Part shown: positions 23,109-29,383 of the stretch, one piece after another | How the letters are laid out: every line of letters starts with the position of its first letter | Position numbering within the stretch: position 1 is the stretch's first letter | Source of the DNA: JBGFRR01 sp041695045 | Lineage (GTDB): Bacteria; Bacteroidota; Ignavibacteria; UBA10030 | Direction: 5' to 3' | DNA length: 29,390 nucleotides | Assembly (NCBI GenBank): GCA_041695045.1 | Contig: JBGFRR010000082.1 | Coordinates: forward strand, 1-29,390 | The notes under the pieces: generated by a model | Told to the model about the DNA's origin: nothing | What the model saw: the letters and a program-made list of their open reading frames with translations, nothing else | Databases searched by the model: none | Translations under genes and position numbers: made by a program

Positions 23109-23954
23109 TCACGGCAACGTTTGCCGCTGGCGCTGTGCCTCGTATAACAATACTGCGCACGCGCTGGCGACGTTGAGTGAATCGACACCATTTGCCATCG
23201 GCACGCCGATACGCTGGTCGCACGCGGCCAGAACTGCCTCCGAGATTCCTTTCCCCTCGCTGCCGAAGACGATGCAACAATCATTCTCGAGTTTCGCCTG
23301 AGCAAGGGCACCCTGCCGGCCATGCGTCTCATGCGGTGGATGAGCGGCGAAAATCCGAACGCCGAATCGCCGTCGCACATCGTCAAGCACGGCCACAAGA
23401 TGGTGTGCATGAACGACCGGCAGCGTGAACACCGCGCCCATGGAATTCCGCACGGCTCGCCGCAGGTACGGGCTGCTCGACATTTCTCCGATCATGAGCG
23501 CGTGTACACCGAACGCCGCACAGTTGCGGACAAGCACACCAAGGTTTTCCGAATTGGTCAGCCCATCGACAGCCGCAAGCAGCAAGGGGCGTGTCGATCG
23601 ACGGAGAACATCATCGATCGCAGGGTCGGGCGGAATGCGCGCAACGGCCATGATCCCCTGATGAAGATGATAACCGACGATTGATTCGACGAACCGCTTC
23701 TCAGCAATGTACACCTGAATCGCTTCCGCGCGTTGAGCGATGAGTGGCTCGAGTGCCGCAAACCACTGGGGCGTGAGGAGCATGGAAACCGTCTCGAGCG
23801 AGCTTTCCAGCAGACGACGTACGACTTTCTCTCCCTCCGCAACAAGAATGCCCTGCCGTTGGTGCTCGATCGGCCGTCGCAGTGTGCGGTAGGGTTGAAG
23901 TTCCGGCAGTTCCAGCGAGGCGATATGATGTATGGCATGCATGAGGATGCTCAT
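23109..23954 (-). CDS. TrmH/SpoU-family RNA 2'-O-methyltransferase
   Basis: A 281-residue SPOUT methyltransferase that transfers a methyl group from S-adenosylmethionine to a ribose 2'-O in rRNA or tRNA. An N-terminal substrate-binding region (about 15-110, GILVAEGEKVVRRLLES) precedes the catalytic knot (about 125-280). Motif 1 is SENLGVLVRNCAAFGVHAL with the catalytic Arg, motif 2 is CCIVFGSEGKGIS, and motif 3 is IGVPMANGVDSLNVASACAV. This resembles RlmB/TrmH-type enzymes rather than tRNA-Gm18-specific ones, but the target cannot be told by eye. The ATG at 23942 is an alternative start. It is divergent from the NDH-2-like gene; no promoter for this strand was recognised. Confidence 0.9.
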   Translation of the reverse strand: MSILMHAIHHIASLELPELQPYRTLRRPIEHQRQGILVAEGEKVVRRLLESSLETVSMLLTPQWFAALEPLIAQRAEAIQVYIAEKRFVESIVGYHLHQGIMAVARIPPDPAIDDVLRRSTRPLLLAAVDGLTNSENLGVLVRNCAAFGVHALMIGEMSSSPYLRRAVRNSMGAVFTLPVVHAHHLVAVLDDVRRRFGVRIFAAHPPHETHGRQGALAQAKLENDCCIVFGSEGKGISEAVLAACDQRIGVPMANGVDSLNVASACAVLLYEAQRQRQTLP

Positions 23955-23971
23955 GAGAAGGTCGCGGAATT

Positions 23972-24002
23972 TTGTTCCGAAGGCAATTCTTCGCTACCTT
24001 TG
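23972..24002 (+). promoter_or_regulatory. Bacteroidota-type promoter of the NDH-2-like gene
   Basis: TTG (23972-23974), exactly 20 nt, TACCTTTG (23995-24002): a perfect TAnnTTTG. It lies inside a longer in-frame extension of the downstream gene, which argues for the start at 24038. Confidence 0.75.
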
Positions 24003-24037
24003 CGCTGTACACAGTATCGCCGCCTTCTACCTCCTCT

Positions 24038-25276
24038 ATGACATCCACCCACAAACCGACCGTTATCGTTTTAGGAACCGGCTTTGCGGGGTTCAGCTTC
24101 ATCAAGCGTGCCGACACGAAATCCCTTGCTGTTACGGTGGTCAGTCCACGCAACTACTTTCTTTTCACACCGCTGCTTCCCAGCACAACTGTCGGGACGA
24201 TCGAGTTCCGGAGCATTATTGAGCCGGTGCGTGCCGCGCGCAAGGGCATCGCGTACTATCATGCCTCTTGCACGAGCATCGACGGTCGCGGTCGCACTAT
24301 CACGTGCGAAGGGGTGTTCGATAAGCGCTCGTTCAGTCTCGGGTTTGACGATCTCGTGATCGCAGTGGGAGGACGGAGCAACACGTACAACATCGCGGGC
24401 GTAGAAGAGCACGCGCTGTTTCTGAAGGACCTCGCGGATGCGCGCCTAATCCGGCAGCGGATCATCGCAAACTTCGAGCAAGCAGCCAATCCTACAGTGC
24501 CCGAGGAAGAGCAGCGGCGGCTTCTTCACTTTGTTGTCGTCGGTGGTGGGCCGACGGGTGTGGAGTTTGCGGCAGAGATGCACGATTTTCTTACCCAAGA
24601 CCTCCAGAAATCGTTCCGTGCGCTGATGCCGCTCGTGCGCATTACCGTGCTCGAGGCGTCCGACCATATCCTCAACTCGTTCGATGCAACGCTGAGCGAC
24701 TATACCTTGCGGCTCTTTCAGAGGCAAAGGATCGACGTACGGACCAAATCACTCGTGACGCGTGTTGATGACGGAGCGATCCATCTGCAGAATGGGACGA
24801 TGATTCCGTACGGGTTGGTCGTGTGGTCGACAGGTATCGGGGCGGTAGCATTGGTGCAATCGTTCGACGTTCCGAAAGATCAGCACGGTCGAATTCTGGT
24901 CGATGAGTTTCTTCGCGTGGAGGGATTCTCTTCCGTCTACGCTGCCGGCGATTGTGCAACGATTCGTGGTAACGTCATCCCTGCGACTGCGCAAGTAGCA
25001 CAGCAACAGGGAACGTATCTCGCAACGGAACTTCTGCATCGCTCGCGCGGTAAACCGGCAAGGCCGTTTCGCTATCGGCACTACGGCATGTTAGCGTACA
25101 TCGGGAGCGGTCGTGCACTCGCTGACCTCGCCGCGTACAAAGGGAAGGGCTTCTCCACCTGGTTGTTCTGGCGGTCGGCGTATCTCACCAAACTCGTCAG
25201 CCTGAAGAACAAAATGCTCGTTGTGTTCGATTGGTTCAAAACGTTTGTCTTCGGCCGGGACATCAGTCGGTTCTAA
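24038..25276 (+). CDS. ndh: Type II NADH dehydrogenase-like FAD oxidoreductase (NDH-2)
   Basis: A 412-residue membrane-peripheral flavoprotein that would pass electrons from NADH to quinone without pumping protons. The FAD-binding fold starts at once (PTVIVLGTGFAGFSFIK), followed by SPRNYFLFTPLLPSTTVGTI. The NADH-binding fold is VVVGGGPTGVEFAAEMHDF (about 165-185), and the second FAD motif is VYAAGDCA. The C-terminal amphipathic part (FSTWLFWRSAYLTKLVSLKN, then KTFVFGRDISRF) is the usual NDH-2 membrane anchor. The start is ATG 24038, because the promoter occupies the upstream in-frame region and the Rossmann strand then begins at residue 8. NADH versus NADPH preference is not read from the sequence. 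Confidence 0.9.
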   Translation: MTSTHKPTVIVLGTGFAGFSFIKRADTKSLAVTVVSPRNYFLFTPLLPSTTVGTIEFRSIIEPVRAARKGIAYYHASCTSIDGRGRTITCEGVFDKRSFSLGFDDLVIAVGGRSNTYNIAGVEEHALFLKDLADARLIRQRIIANFEQAANPTVPEEEQRRLLHFVVVGGGPTGVEFAAEMHDFLTQDLQKSFRALMPLVRITVLEASDHILNSFDATLSDYTLRLFQRQRIDVRTKSLVTRVDDGAIHLQNGTMIPYGLVVWSTGIGAVALVQSFDVPKDQHGRILVDEFLRVEGFSSVYAAGDCATIRGNVIPATAQVAQQQGTYLATELLHRSRGKPARPFRYRHYGMLAYIGSGRALADLAAYKGKGFSTWLFWRSAYLTKLVSLKNKMLVVFDWFKTFVFGRDISRF

Positions 25277-25321
25277 CGGCCATCATGCACAAAGTGCCCG
25301 AAAGCGGCCTTGCAACTCGCG

Positions 25322-25352
25322 TTGACATTTCGTCAAAAAGATAGTACCATTG
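25322..25352 (+). promoter_or_regulatory. Bacteroidota-type promoter of the STAS gene
   Basis: TTGACA at 25322, and 20 nt after TTG the box TACCATTG (25345-25352), five of six fixed positions. The start codon at 25422 is about 63 nt downstream of the expected transcript start. Confidence 0.6.
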
Positions 25353-25421
25353 CATACCACAGCCCTCGTACCTCTCCTTGCCGAGGTTAATCTCCACAAA
25401 TCGGGTTCTCAGGAGGATAGC

Positions 25422-25760
25422 ATGACGATCAAAGAAAAGATGAACGGCGACGTTGCCGTGCTGACACTGAAGGGGAATCTCATGGGGGAACCGGATACCG
25501 CGGACGTGCGCGACAAGATTTACAGCTTGTTGCAGGACGACGTGCGGAAGATCGTCCTCGACATGTCCAAGGTGAAATGGATTAACAGCTCCGGGCTCGG
25601 GACACTGATTGCCGCGCTCACGTCGGTCAAAAACAAAGGGGGAGATATGCGGCTTGCGGGGGTATCGGAAAAAGTGGAAAGCCTGTTCATGATTACACAA
25701 CTGATCAAAGTCTTTAAGACCTACGAGAACGTCGACCGAGCCGTGAACAGCTTTCGGTAG
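25422..25760 (+). CDS. STAS-domain anti-sigma factor antagonist
   Basis: A 112-residue single STAS domain protein of the SpoIIAA/RsbV type. These bind an anti-sigma kinase and are switched off by phosphorylation of a Ser at the start of helix 2, seen here as WINSSGLGTLIAALTS (near residue 58). The strand order is normal: VAVLTLKGNLMGEPDTADV, VRKIVLDMSKVKWINSS, GGDMRLAGVSEKVESLF, VFKTYENVDRAVNSF. AGGAGG lies 5-10 nt upstream of the ATG, making this start secure. No anti-sigma kinase or sigma factor is in the window, so the partner must lie elsewhere. It has its own promoter and a small hairpin directly after the stop. Confidence 0.93.
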   Translation: MTIKEKMNGDVAVLTLKGNLMGEPDTADVRDKIYSLLQDDVRKIVLDMSKVKWINSSGLGTLIAALTSVKNKGGDMRLAGVSEKVESLFMITQLIKVFKTYENVDRAVNSFR

Positions 25761-25775
25761 TCCGCCTTCGGCGGA
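25761..25775. repeat. Perfect small hairpin after the STAS gene
   Basis: TCCGCC-TTC-GGCGGA immediately follows the TAG stop. There is no T-tract, so it is a weak terminator at best; it resembles the dispersed GC hairpins. Confidence 0.5.
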
Positions 25776-25939
25776 TGGTCTGGAACCCGACCACATCCCG
25801 CGCAGTTTGCCCATGACCGTTCCCACGCATTTTCCATTGATCTCCCCACGCAACGATGGTGTCCGGTCATTCTCAGCGCGTTGACCACCACGGCGTACAC
25901 CGTAGTGCTGCATTCCCGAACCAAGTAAGGACGACACCC

Positions 25940-26737
25940 ATGAGACTTCGTCGAGTGGTTACTCCCGTTCTTTTTCTCATCCTGCTTTTTTCGTTCGATA
26001 CGGTTGCTCAGGAGCGACGGTTAGAGTATTCCTACAGCAAGGGGCAGGTCTTGAAGTACAAGCGCTCCGTTCGCACGAGCGAGCGAGCGGCATTTCTTCC
26101 CGATGGTCGCCGTGATAGCGCCATCGATTTCTTCTACACCATGACTATTGACGACGTTACCGCCGACGGAACCGCTCATGGAACGTTAACAGTGGATTCC
26201 GTCCTTGTGCGCGTAGACCACCGGTGGCAGTTGGCTGAAGGAGATGATGAGCTTAGGAGAACGCCCGTTGCAATTCGACTGGCCAGCAGCGGTCGCATTC
26301 TCAATGCCGATCCGCGCGGAGAGTTGGGAACAGTTGCTGCGGTGCTACTCGACCGGCTGACCAATGACATGCAAAACGAAGGCATCTTACCTGAAATGGA
26401 GATGGAAGCTGGAGGAACGTGGCAAGGCGAAGTCGTGGTGTTTGTCGATACTCCCAACGGCGATGTAAAACTCAGCAGTCCTGTTACAACGCGTTTCGTG
26501 CGAAGCGAGATGTATCGCAATACACTCACGGCCCGTGTGGAGTATGAAGGACCTGTAACCGCACAGGGCCAACGAGGAACTGTTGGAACCGTGCAAGGCA
26601 CGATGTGGGTCGCTCCTGAGCAGGGAAAGAAACTTCGTGAAATCGTCGAGATTGATGCAACGCTCCTCGTACCGGTCGGCGGAGGCAAAGCACAGCTTCG
26701 CGTCCGTCAATCTCATACACTGGATTTACTGAACTAA
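25940..26737 (+). CDS. Secreted protein of unknown function
   Basis: From the ATG at 25940 the product is 265 residues with a clear signal peptide (LRRVVTPVLFLILLFSFDTV, ending AQ). The mature part is beta-rich: LEYSYSKGQVLKYKRSVRTS, a central DDVTADGTAHGTLTVDSVLV, VDTPNGDVKLSSPVTTRFV and LREIVEIDATLLVPVGGGKA. The layout (two similar halves that read like sums of strands plus an MTIDDVTADGTA motif) resembles uncharacterised periplasmic proteins, but I cannot name the family. A longer upstream frame from 25856 lacks a signal peptide and is not used. The gene is 8 nt upstream of the transglutaminase-like gene and probably cotranscribed with it. A weak promoter may lie near 25880-25905. Confidence 0.75.
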   Translation: MRLRRVVTPVLFLILLFSFDTVAQERRLEYSYSKGQVLKYKRSVRTSERAAFLPDGRRDSAIDFFYTMTIDDVTADGTAHGTLTVDSVLVRVDHRWQLAEGDDELRRTPVAIRLASSGRILNADPRGELGTVAAVLLDRLTNDMQNEGILPEMEMEAGGTWQGEVVVFVDTPNGDVKLSSPVTTRFVRSEMYRNTLTARVEYEGPVTAQGQRGTVGTVQGTMWVAPEQGKKLREIVEIDATLLVPVGGGKAQLRVRQSHTLDLLN

Positions 26738-26745
26738 AGACATCG

Positions 26746-28206
26746 ATGGCACGAAGGTTTAAGGCGAGAATCGTTGTTACGCTGATTGTCTGGTGCGCGG
26801 TTGCATCGGCGCACGAAAACGTTGTGAACCGTGCTGCGCGCCTTGAGCAGGAAGGAAAATTTCAGGAAGCGGCAGCGTTGCTGGAACAAGCTCTTTCTGC
26901 GGCGACGGACCAGAGACACAAGAAAGAGTTAGCGTTTGAGCTTGACCGGCTGCATCGGATTCGGTTGGATTACTCGCTAACGAACGATGCGCTCTTTGAA
27001 GTCCTGAAAGAATCCGTGAAGGAATTGACGGCCGAGGAGTTTGAGCGATGGGTGGCCGAAGGGCGATTCGACGGACGAGTGATTGACGGCACGTTCTACT
27101 TCGTCGGCACGAGCCGCAGCAACCTCTTTTTCCGCTATCCCGATGTTCGGCCGCGCCGGATCAACGCGCCGGATGAATCGGCATTTGCGCAGGCAGTGCT
27201 AGAGAACGCACGGGCTATCAAAGCGGCTGCGCTGGATCAACACACGCCGTTCGTGAAACCCACGCGCTTCCGGAATACCATGACGGTCACGCTCAAAGCG
27301 GGTGTCGTCCCTGTCGGTGAGACCGTGCGTGCTTGGCTGCCGATTCCGAGAGACTTCCCGCATCAGAAGAACGTCAAGCTTCTTGCTTCTTCCTCCCCGC
27401 CGTTGCATGTCGCTCCGCCAGAAAGCCCGATTCGCTCCGTGTACCTCGAGCAGCCCGCGCAGAACGGCAGGCCAACGGAATTCATGATAGCCTATTCCTA
27501 CACGGCGTACGGCGTTTACTTCAACCTCAATCCAGCCGAGGTGAGAGCTGCCGATGTGGATGATCCGCGGCTCCGACCGTACCTCGGCGAAGTTCCGCAC
27601 ATCGTTTTTACCGAAAGAATCAAACGGCTCTCGGATGAGATCGCAGGCAGTGAAGCGAACCCCCTGCTGAAAGCGCGAGCGTTTTACAACTGGATAGCCG
27701 AAAACATTCAATATAGCTATGCGCTCGAGTATTCGACGATCCGAAACATCAGCGAGTATTGTTTGGCGAACAAGTATGGCGACTGCGGTCAAGCGGCGTT
27801 GTTGTTCATGACGCTCTGCCGCTACAACGGCATACCGGCACGGTGGCAATCCGGGTGGTTCACATTCCCCGGCGGCAAGACGATTCATGACTGGACGGAA
27901 ATCTACATCGAGCCGTATGGATGGATTCCCGTCGATCCCTACATGGGCGTCTTTGCAATGCAGTATCTCCCGTACGTCGGAGAAGACCAGCGCCGCAAGG
28001 TGCGCGACTTCTACTTCGGTGGGCTCGACCAGTACCGGATGGCAGCAAACTCCGACCACAATCAGGAACTCTCTCCGCCGAAGCACTCGCTCCGTTCCGA
28101 CAACGTGGATTTTCAACGCGGTGAGCTTGAGTGGGGGCCGAGCAACATTTACTTCAATCTCTATTCATTCAAGTTGGATGTTGAGGAATTGAAGAGCACG
28201 CCGTAG
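26746..28206 (+). CDS. Secreted transglutaminase-like (cysteine protease fold) protein
   Basis: 486 residues: an N-terminal signal sequence (ARIVVTLIVWCAVASAH), a short TPR-like helical pair (residues about 27-66, RAARLEQEGKFQEAAALLEQ), a beta domain (about 150-260) with VPVGETVRAWLPIPRDFPHQ, and a Transglut_core domain (about 285-425). The catalytic triad is visible: Cys in KYGDCGQAALLFMTLCRYNG, His in TIHDWTEIYIEPYGW, Asp in VPVDPYMGVFA. The region before it has LLKARAFYNWIAENIQYSYA, the usual helix leading into the core. Proteins of this kind are thought to be secreted cysteine proteases or crosslinking enzymes; substrate unknown. It begins 8 nt after the preceding gene and ends 25 nt before tRNA-Gly. 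Confidence 0.88.
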   Translation: MARRFKARIVVTLIVWCAVASAHENVVNRAARLEQEGKFQEAAALLEQALSAATDQRHKKELAFELDRLHRIRLDYSLTNDALFEVLKESVKELTAEEFERWVAEGRFDGRVIDGTFYFVGTSRSNLFFRYPDVRPRRINAPDESAFAQAVLENARAIKAAALDQHTPFVKPTRFRNTMTVTLKAGVVPVGETVRAWLPIPRDFPHQKNVKLLASSSPPLHVAPPESPIRSVYLEQPAQNGRPTEFMIAYSYTAYGVYFNLNPAEVRAADVDDPRLRPYLGEVPHIVFTERIKRLSDEIAGSEANPLLKARAFYNWIAENIQYSYALEYSTIRNISEYCLANKYGDCGQAALLFMTLCRYNGIPARWQSGWFTFPGGKTIHDWTEIYIEPYGWIPVDPYMGVFAMQYLPYVGEDQRRKVRDFYFGGLDQYRMAANSDHNQELSPPKHSLRSDNVDFQRGELEWGPSNIYFNLYSFKLDVEELKSTP

Positions 28207-28231
28207 CGAGGATCCTCATTTCGGCATACAA

Positions 28232-28304
28232 GCGGGATTAGCTCAATTGGTAGAGCACCAGCTTCCCAAGCTGGGGGTTGCGGGTTCGAGACCCGTATCC
28301 CGCT
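28232..28304 (+). tRNA. tRNA-Gly (anticodon CCC)
   Basis: A complete 73-nt cloverleaf: acceptor GCGGGAT with ATCCCGC, D arm GCTC...GAGC, anticodon stem CCAGC with GCTGG and loop TTCCCAA (anticodon CCC, reading GGG), T arm GCGGG-TTCGAGA-CCCGT. The CCA end is not encoded. It is followed 17 nt later by a decayed partial copy. Confidence 0.95.
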
Positions 28305-28320
28305 CAATAAGTTATGATGA

Positions 28321-28369
28321 TAGAGCACCGGCTTCCCAAGTCGCGGGTTTGAATCCCGTCTCGCGATCG
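28321..28369 (+). pseudogene. Partial tRNA-Gly(CCC) relic
   Basis: The sequence resumes at TAGAGCACC of the D arm, repeats the anticodon loop CTTCCCAA and a T arm (GCGGG-TTTGAAT-CCCGT), and ends CTCGCGAT. The 5' acceptor strand and first half of the D arm are missing, and the anticodon stem is damaged (CCGGC with GTCGC). It is a relic of a tandem duplication, not a working tRNA. Confidence 0.75.
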
Positions 28370-28669
28370 AGGCTTCATCAAACCAGTCCCAACGCCCTTT
28401 GTCGAGCTCTCCCGTACCTTCGAGCCGCAGCATGTCTGCTTGCGGCTCGATTCGTTTCTGACAAGTGCAGCGCAAGAGTTTGTCGCTCGCGCGCAACGAA
28501 GCAGCCACCAACGATTATGTTTTTTCTCCCTATCAGACTCACCAGCAGGAGTTGTTATGAAACGCACGTTGGCTCTCTGTGCCCCTGGAGATGGATGCGA
28601 TTGAGCGCGTGATGAAGGAGGAGAGATGCTGCAGCGGTATCCGATGGATAGAGGGAAGTGGTCGGTTGG
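28370..28669. other. 300-nt region between tRNA genes with possible gene debris
   Basis: It holds a 10-bp hairpin TCGAGCCGCA...TGCGGCTCGA (28420-28450), a terminator-like structure with no T-tract. At 28557, after AGGAG, is an ATG with 15 codons reading MKRTLALCAPGDGCD, like the beginning of a signal peptide. A frame-shifted open stretch follows (from LEMDAIERVMKEE to about 28710). This may be a gene that lost its middle; I cannot name it. Confidence 0.35.
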
Positions 28670-28700
28670 TTGAGGTTCAACCATCTTCTGCGTATCTTGG
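28670..28700 (+). promoter_or_regulatory. Promoter of tRNA-Val
   Basis: TTG (28670-28672), exactly 20 nt, TATCTTGG (28693-28700), five of six fixed positions of TAnnTTTG. It is 13 nt upstream of the mature tRNA 5' end, a sensible distance for a short 5' leader. Confidence 0.6.
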
Positions 28701-28713
28701 GCGTGGGTAGGAT

Positions 28714-28788
28714 GGACGCTTAGCTCAGCTGGTTCAGAGCGCCGCCCTTACAAGGCGGAGGTCGTAGGTTCGATCCCTACAGCGTCCA
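28714..28788 (+). tRNA. tRNA-Val (anticodon TAC)
   Basis: A complete 75-nt cloverleaf: acceptor GGACGCT with AGCGTCC, D arm GCTC...GAGC, anticodon stem CCGCC with GGCGG and loop CTTACAA (anticodon UAC), T arm GTAGG-TTCGATC-CCTAC. CCA is not encoded. It is the only one of three tandem copies with an intact acceptor stem. Confidence 0.96.
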
Positions 28789-28796
28789 CGCTATGG

Positions 28797-28863
28797 GGTC
28801 CCGCCGTTCGGCGGGATTCGCATTTTGGCTGTTGCTCGCGGAGAGCGCTCGCAGGCCAAAATG
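28797..28863. repeat. Twin-hairpin structured element, tRNA-Val copy 1
   Basis: Hairpin 1: TCCCGCCG-TT-CGGCGGGA (28799-28816). Hairpin 2: CATTTTGGC (28821-28829) with GCCAAAATG (28855-28863), enclosing a 25-nt loop that contains TTGCTCG and CGCTCGCAG. It starts about 10 nt after the tRNA 3' end. Confidence 0.8.
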
Positions 28864-28936
28864 GAACTTAGCTCAGCTGGTTCAGAGCGCCGCCCTTACA
28901 AGGCGGAGGTCGTAGGTTCGATCCCTACAGCGTCCA
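28862..28936 (+). pseudogene. tRNA-Val copy 2, broken acceptor stem
   Basis: Identical to the intact gene from the D arm to the 3' end, but the 5' acceptor strand is TGGAACT, which pairs badly with AGCGTCC (three mismatches). The promoter is also absent. It could be read through from copy 1 but should not mature to a normal tRNA. Confidence 0.8.
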
Positions 28937-28944
28937 CGCTATGG

Positions 28945-29011
28945 GGTCCCGCCGTTCGGCGGGATTCGCATTTTGGCTGTTGCTCGCGGAGAGCGCTCGC
29001 AGGCCAAAATG
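28945..29011. repeat. Twin-hairpin structured element, tRNA-Val copy 2
   Basis: An exact duplicate of the element at 28797-28863, carried along in the 148-bp tandem repeat. Confidence 0.8.
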
Positions 29012-29135
29012 GAACTTAGCTCAGCTGGTTCAGAGCGCCGCCCTTATCCCGCTGAACAGCAGCGGGGTCCTCAAAATCGCTTCTGCTCGTAGAAAACACT
29101 CGCAGGCGATTTTGGGACAAGCACGAGGTCGTAGG
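29010..29135 (+). pseudogene. tRNA-Val copy 3, interrupted in the anticodon arm
   Basis: The left part runs to CGCCGCCCTTA (29046), the anticodon stem and first loop bases. The right part, CAAGCACGAGGTCGTAGG (29118-29135), continues the tRNA and then decays. The gap is filled by the diverged twin-hairpin element at 29047-29117. Confidence 0.8.
29047..29117. repeat. Twin-hairpin structured element, diverged copy inside a tRNA
   Basis: Hairpin 1: CCCGCTG (29048-29054) with CAGCGGG (29060-29066). Hairpin 2: CAAAATCGC (29072-29080) with GCGATTTTG (29106-29114), enclosing a 25-nt loop TTCTGCTCG...ACTCGCAG. Against the copy at 28797 the stem differs at four positions, all compensated on the other strand, while 18 of 25 loop bases agree. 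Confidence 0.8.
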
Positions 29136-29154
29136 CTGAGTGTTGTGTGCGAAG

Positions 29155-29175
29155 TCCCGACGCTGTTGGTCGGGA
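29155..29175. repeat. GC hairpin near the tRNA relics
   Basis: TCCCGAC...GTCGGGA, 7-bp stem and 7-nt loop, followed by TTTGG. It resembles hairpin 1 of the twin-hairpin element without the second hairpin. Confidence 0.55.
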
Positions 29176-29201
29176 TTTGGAGTTGAGAATATCTACTTGC
29201 T

Positions 29202-29228
29202 GAAGGGCAACCCGCGAGGTTGCCCTTC
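29202..29228 (+). terminator. Intrinsic terminator-like hairpin
   Basis: GAAGGGCAACC, loop CGCGA, GGTTGCCCTTC: a perfect 11-bp stem followed by GTCGTTTTA. It probably ends transcription from the tRNA-Val region. Confidence 0.65.
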
Positions 29229-29340
29229 GTCGTTTTATCGGGTGATATCTTTCAACTTTCGGCCGGATCTCTAGCAGGCTGTTGAAAAACTCATAGAAAA
29301 TATTTTTTCTATTCCATGTCGCAACCGCGCGATGATGTAT

Positions 29341-29348
29341 TATATTTG
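29341..29348 (+). promoter_or_regulatory. -7 box ahead of the last gene
   Basis: TATATTTG is a perfect TAnnTTTG. No TTG stands at the expected position, so the -33 element is weak or absent. It lies 36 nt upstream of the ATG at 29384. Confidence 0.45.
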
Positions 29349-29383
29349 TAGCTACTCACCACCAACAGAGGAGATCGTCCATC

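Larger units (their letters stand above)
28719..29014 (+). repeat. 148-bp tandem duplication of tRNA-Val plus twin-hairpin element
   Basis: Units 28719-28866 and 28867-29014 are essentially identical; a third partial unit begins at 29015. Each contains tRNA-Val from its sixth base to the end, an 8-10 nt spacer and the twin-hairpin element. The junction carries the short homology ATGGA, also present just before the first unit. Confidence 0.9.

Noticed and set aside
28862..28936. Second functional tRNA-Val
   Set aside because: The 5' acceptor strand TGGAACT does not pair with AGCGTCC, so it is listed as a pseudogene.
29275..29311. Insertion-sequence end near CAGGCTGTTGAAAAACTC
   Set aside because: The motif resembles some IS termini, and a short TAGAAAA...TTTTCTA stem follows, but there is no partner end, transposase or target duplication in view.
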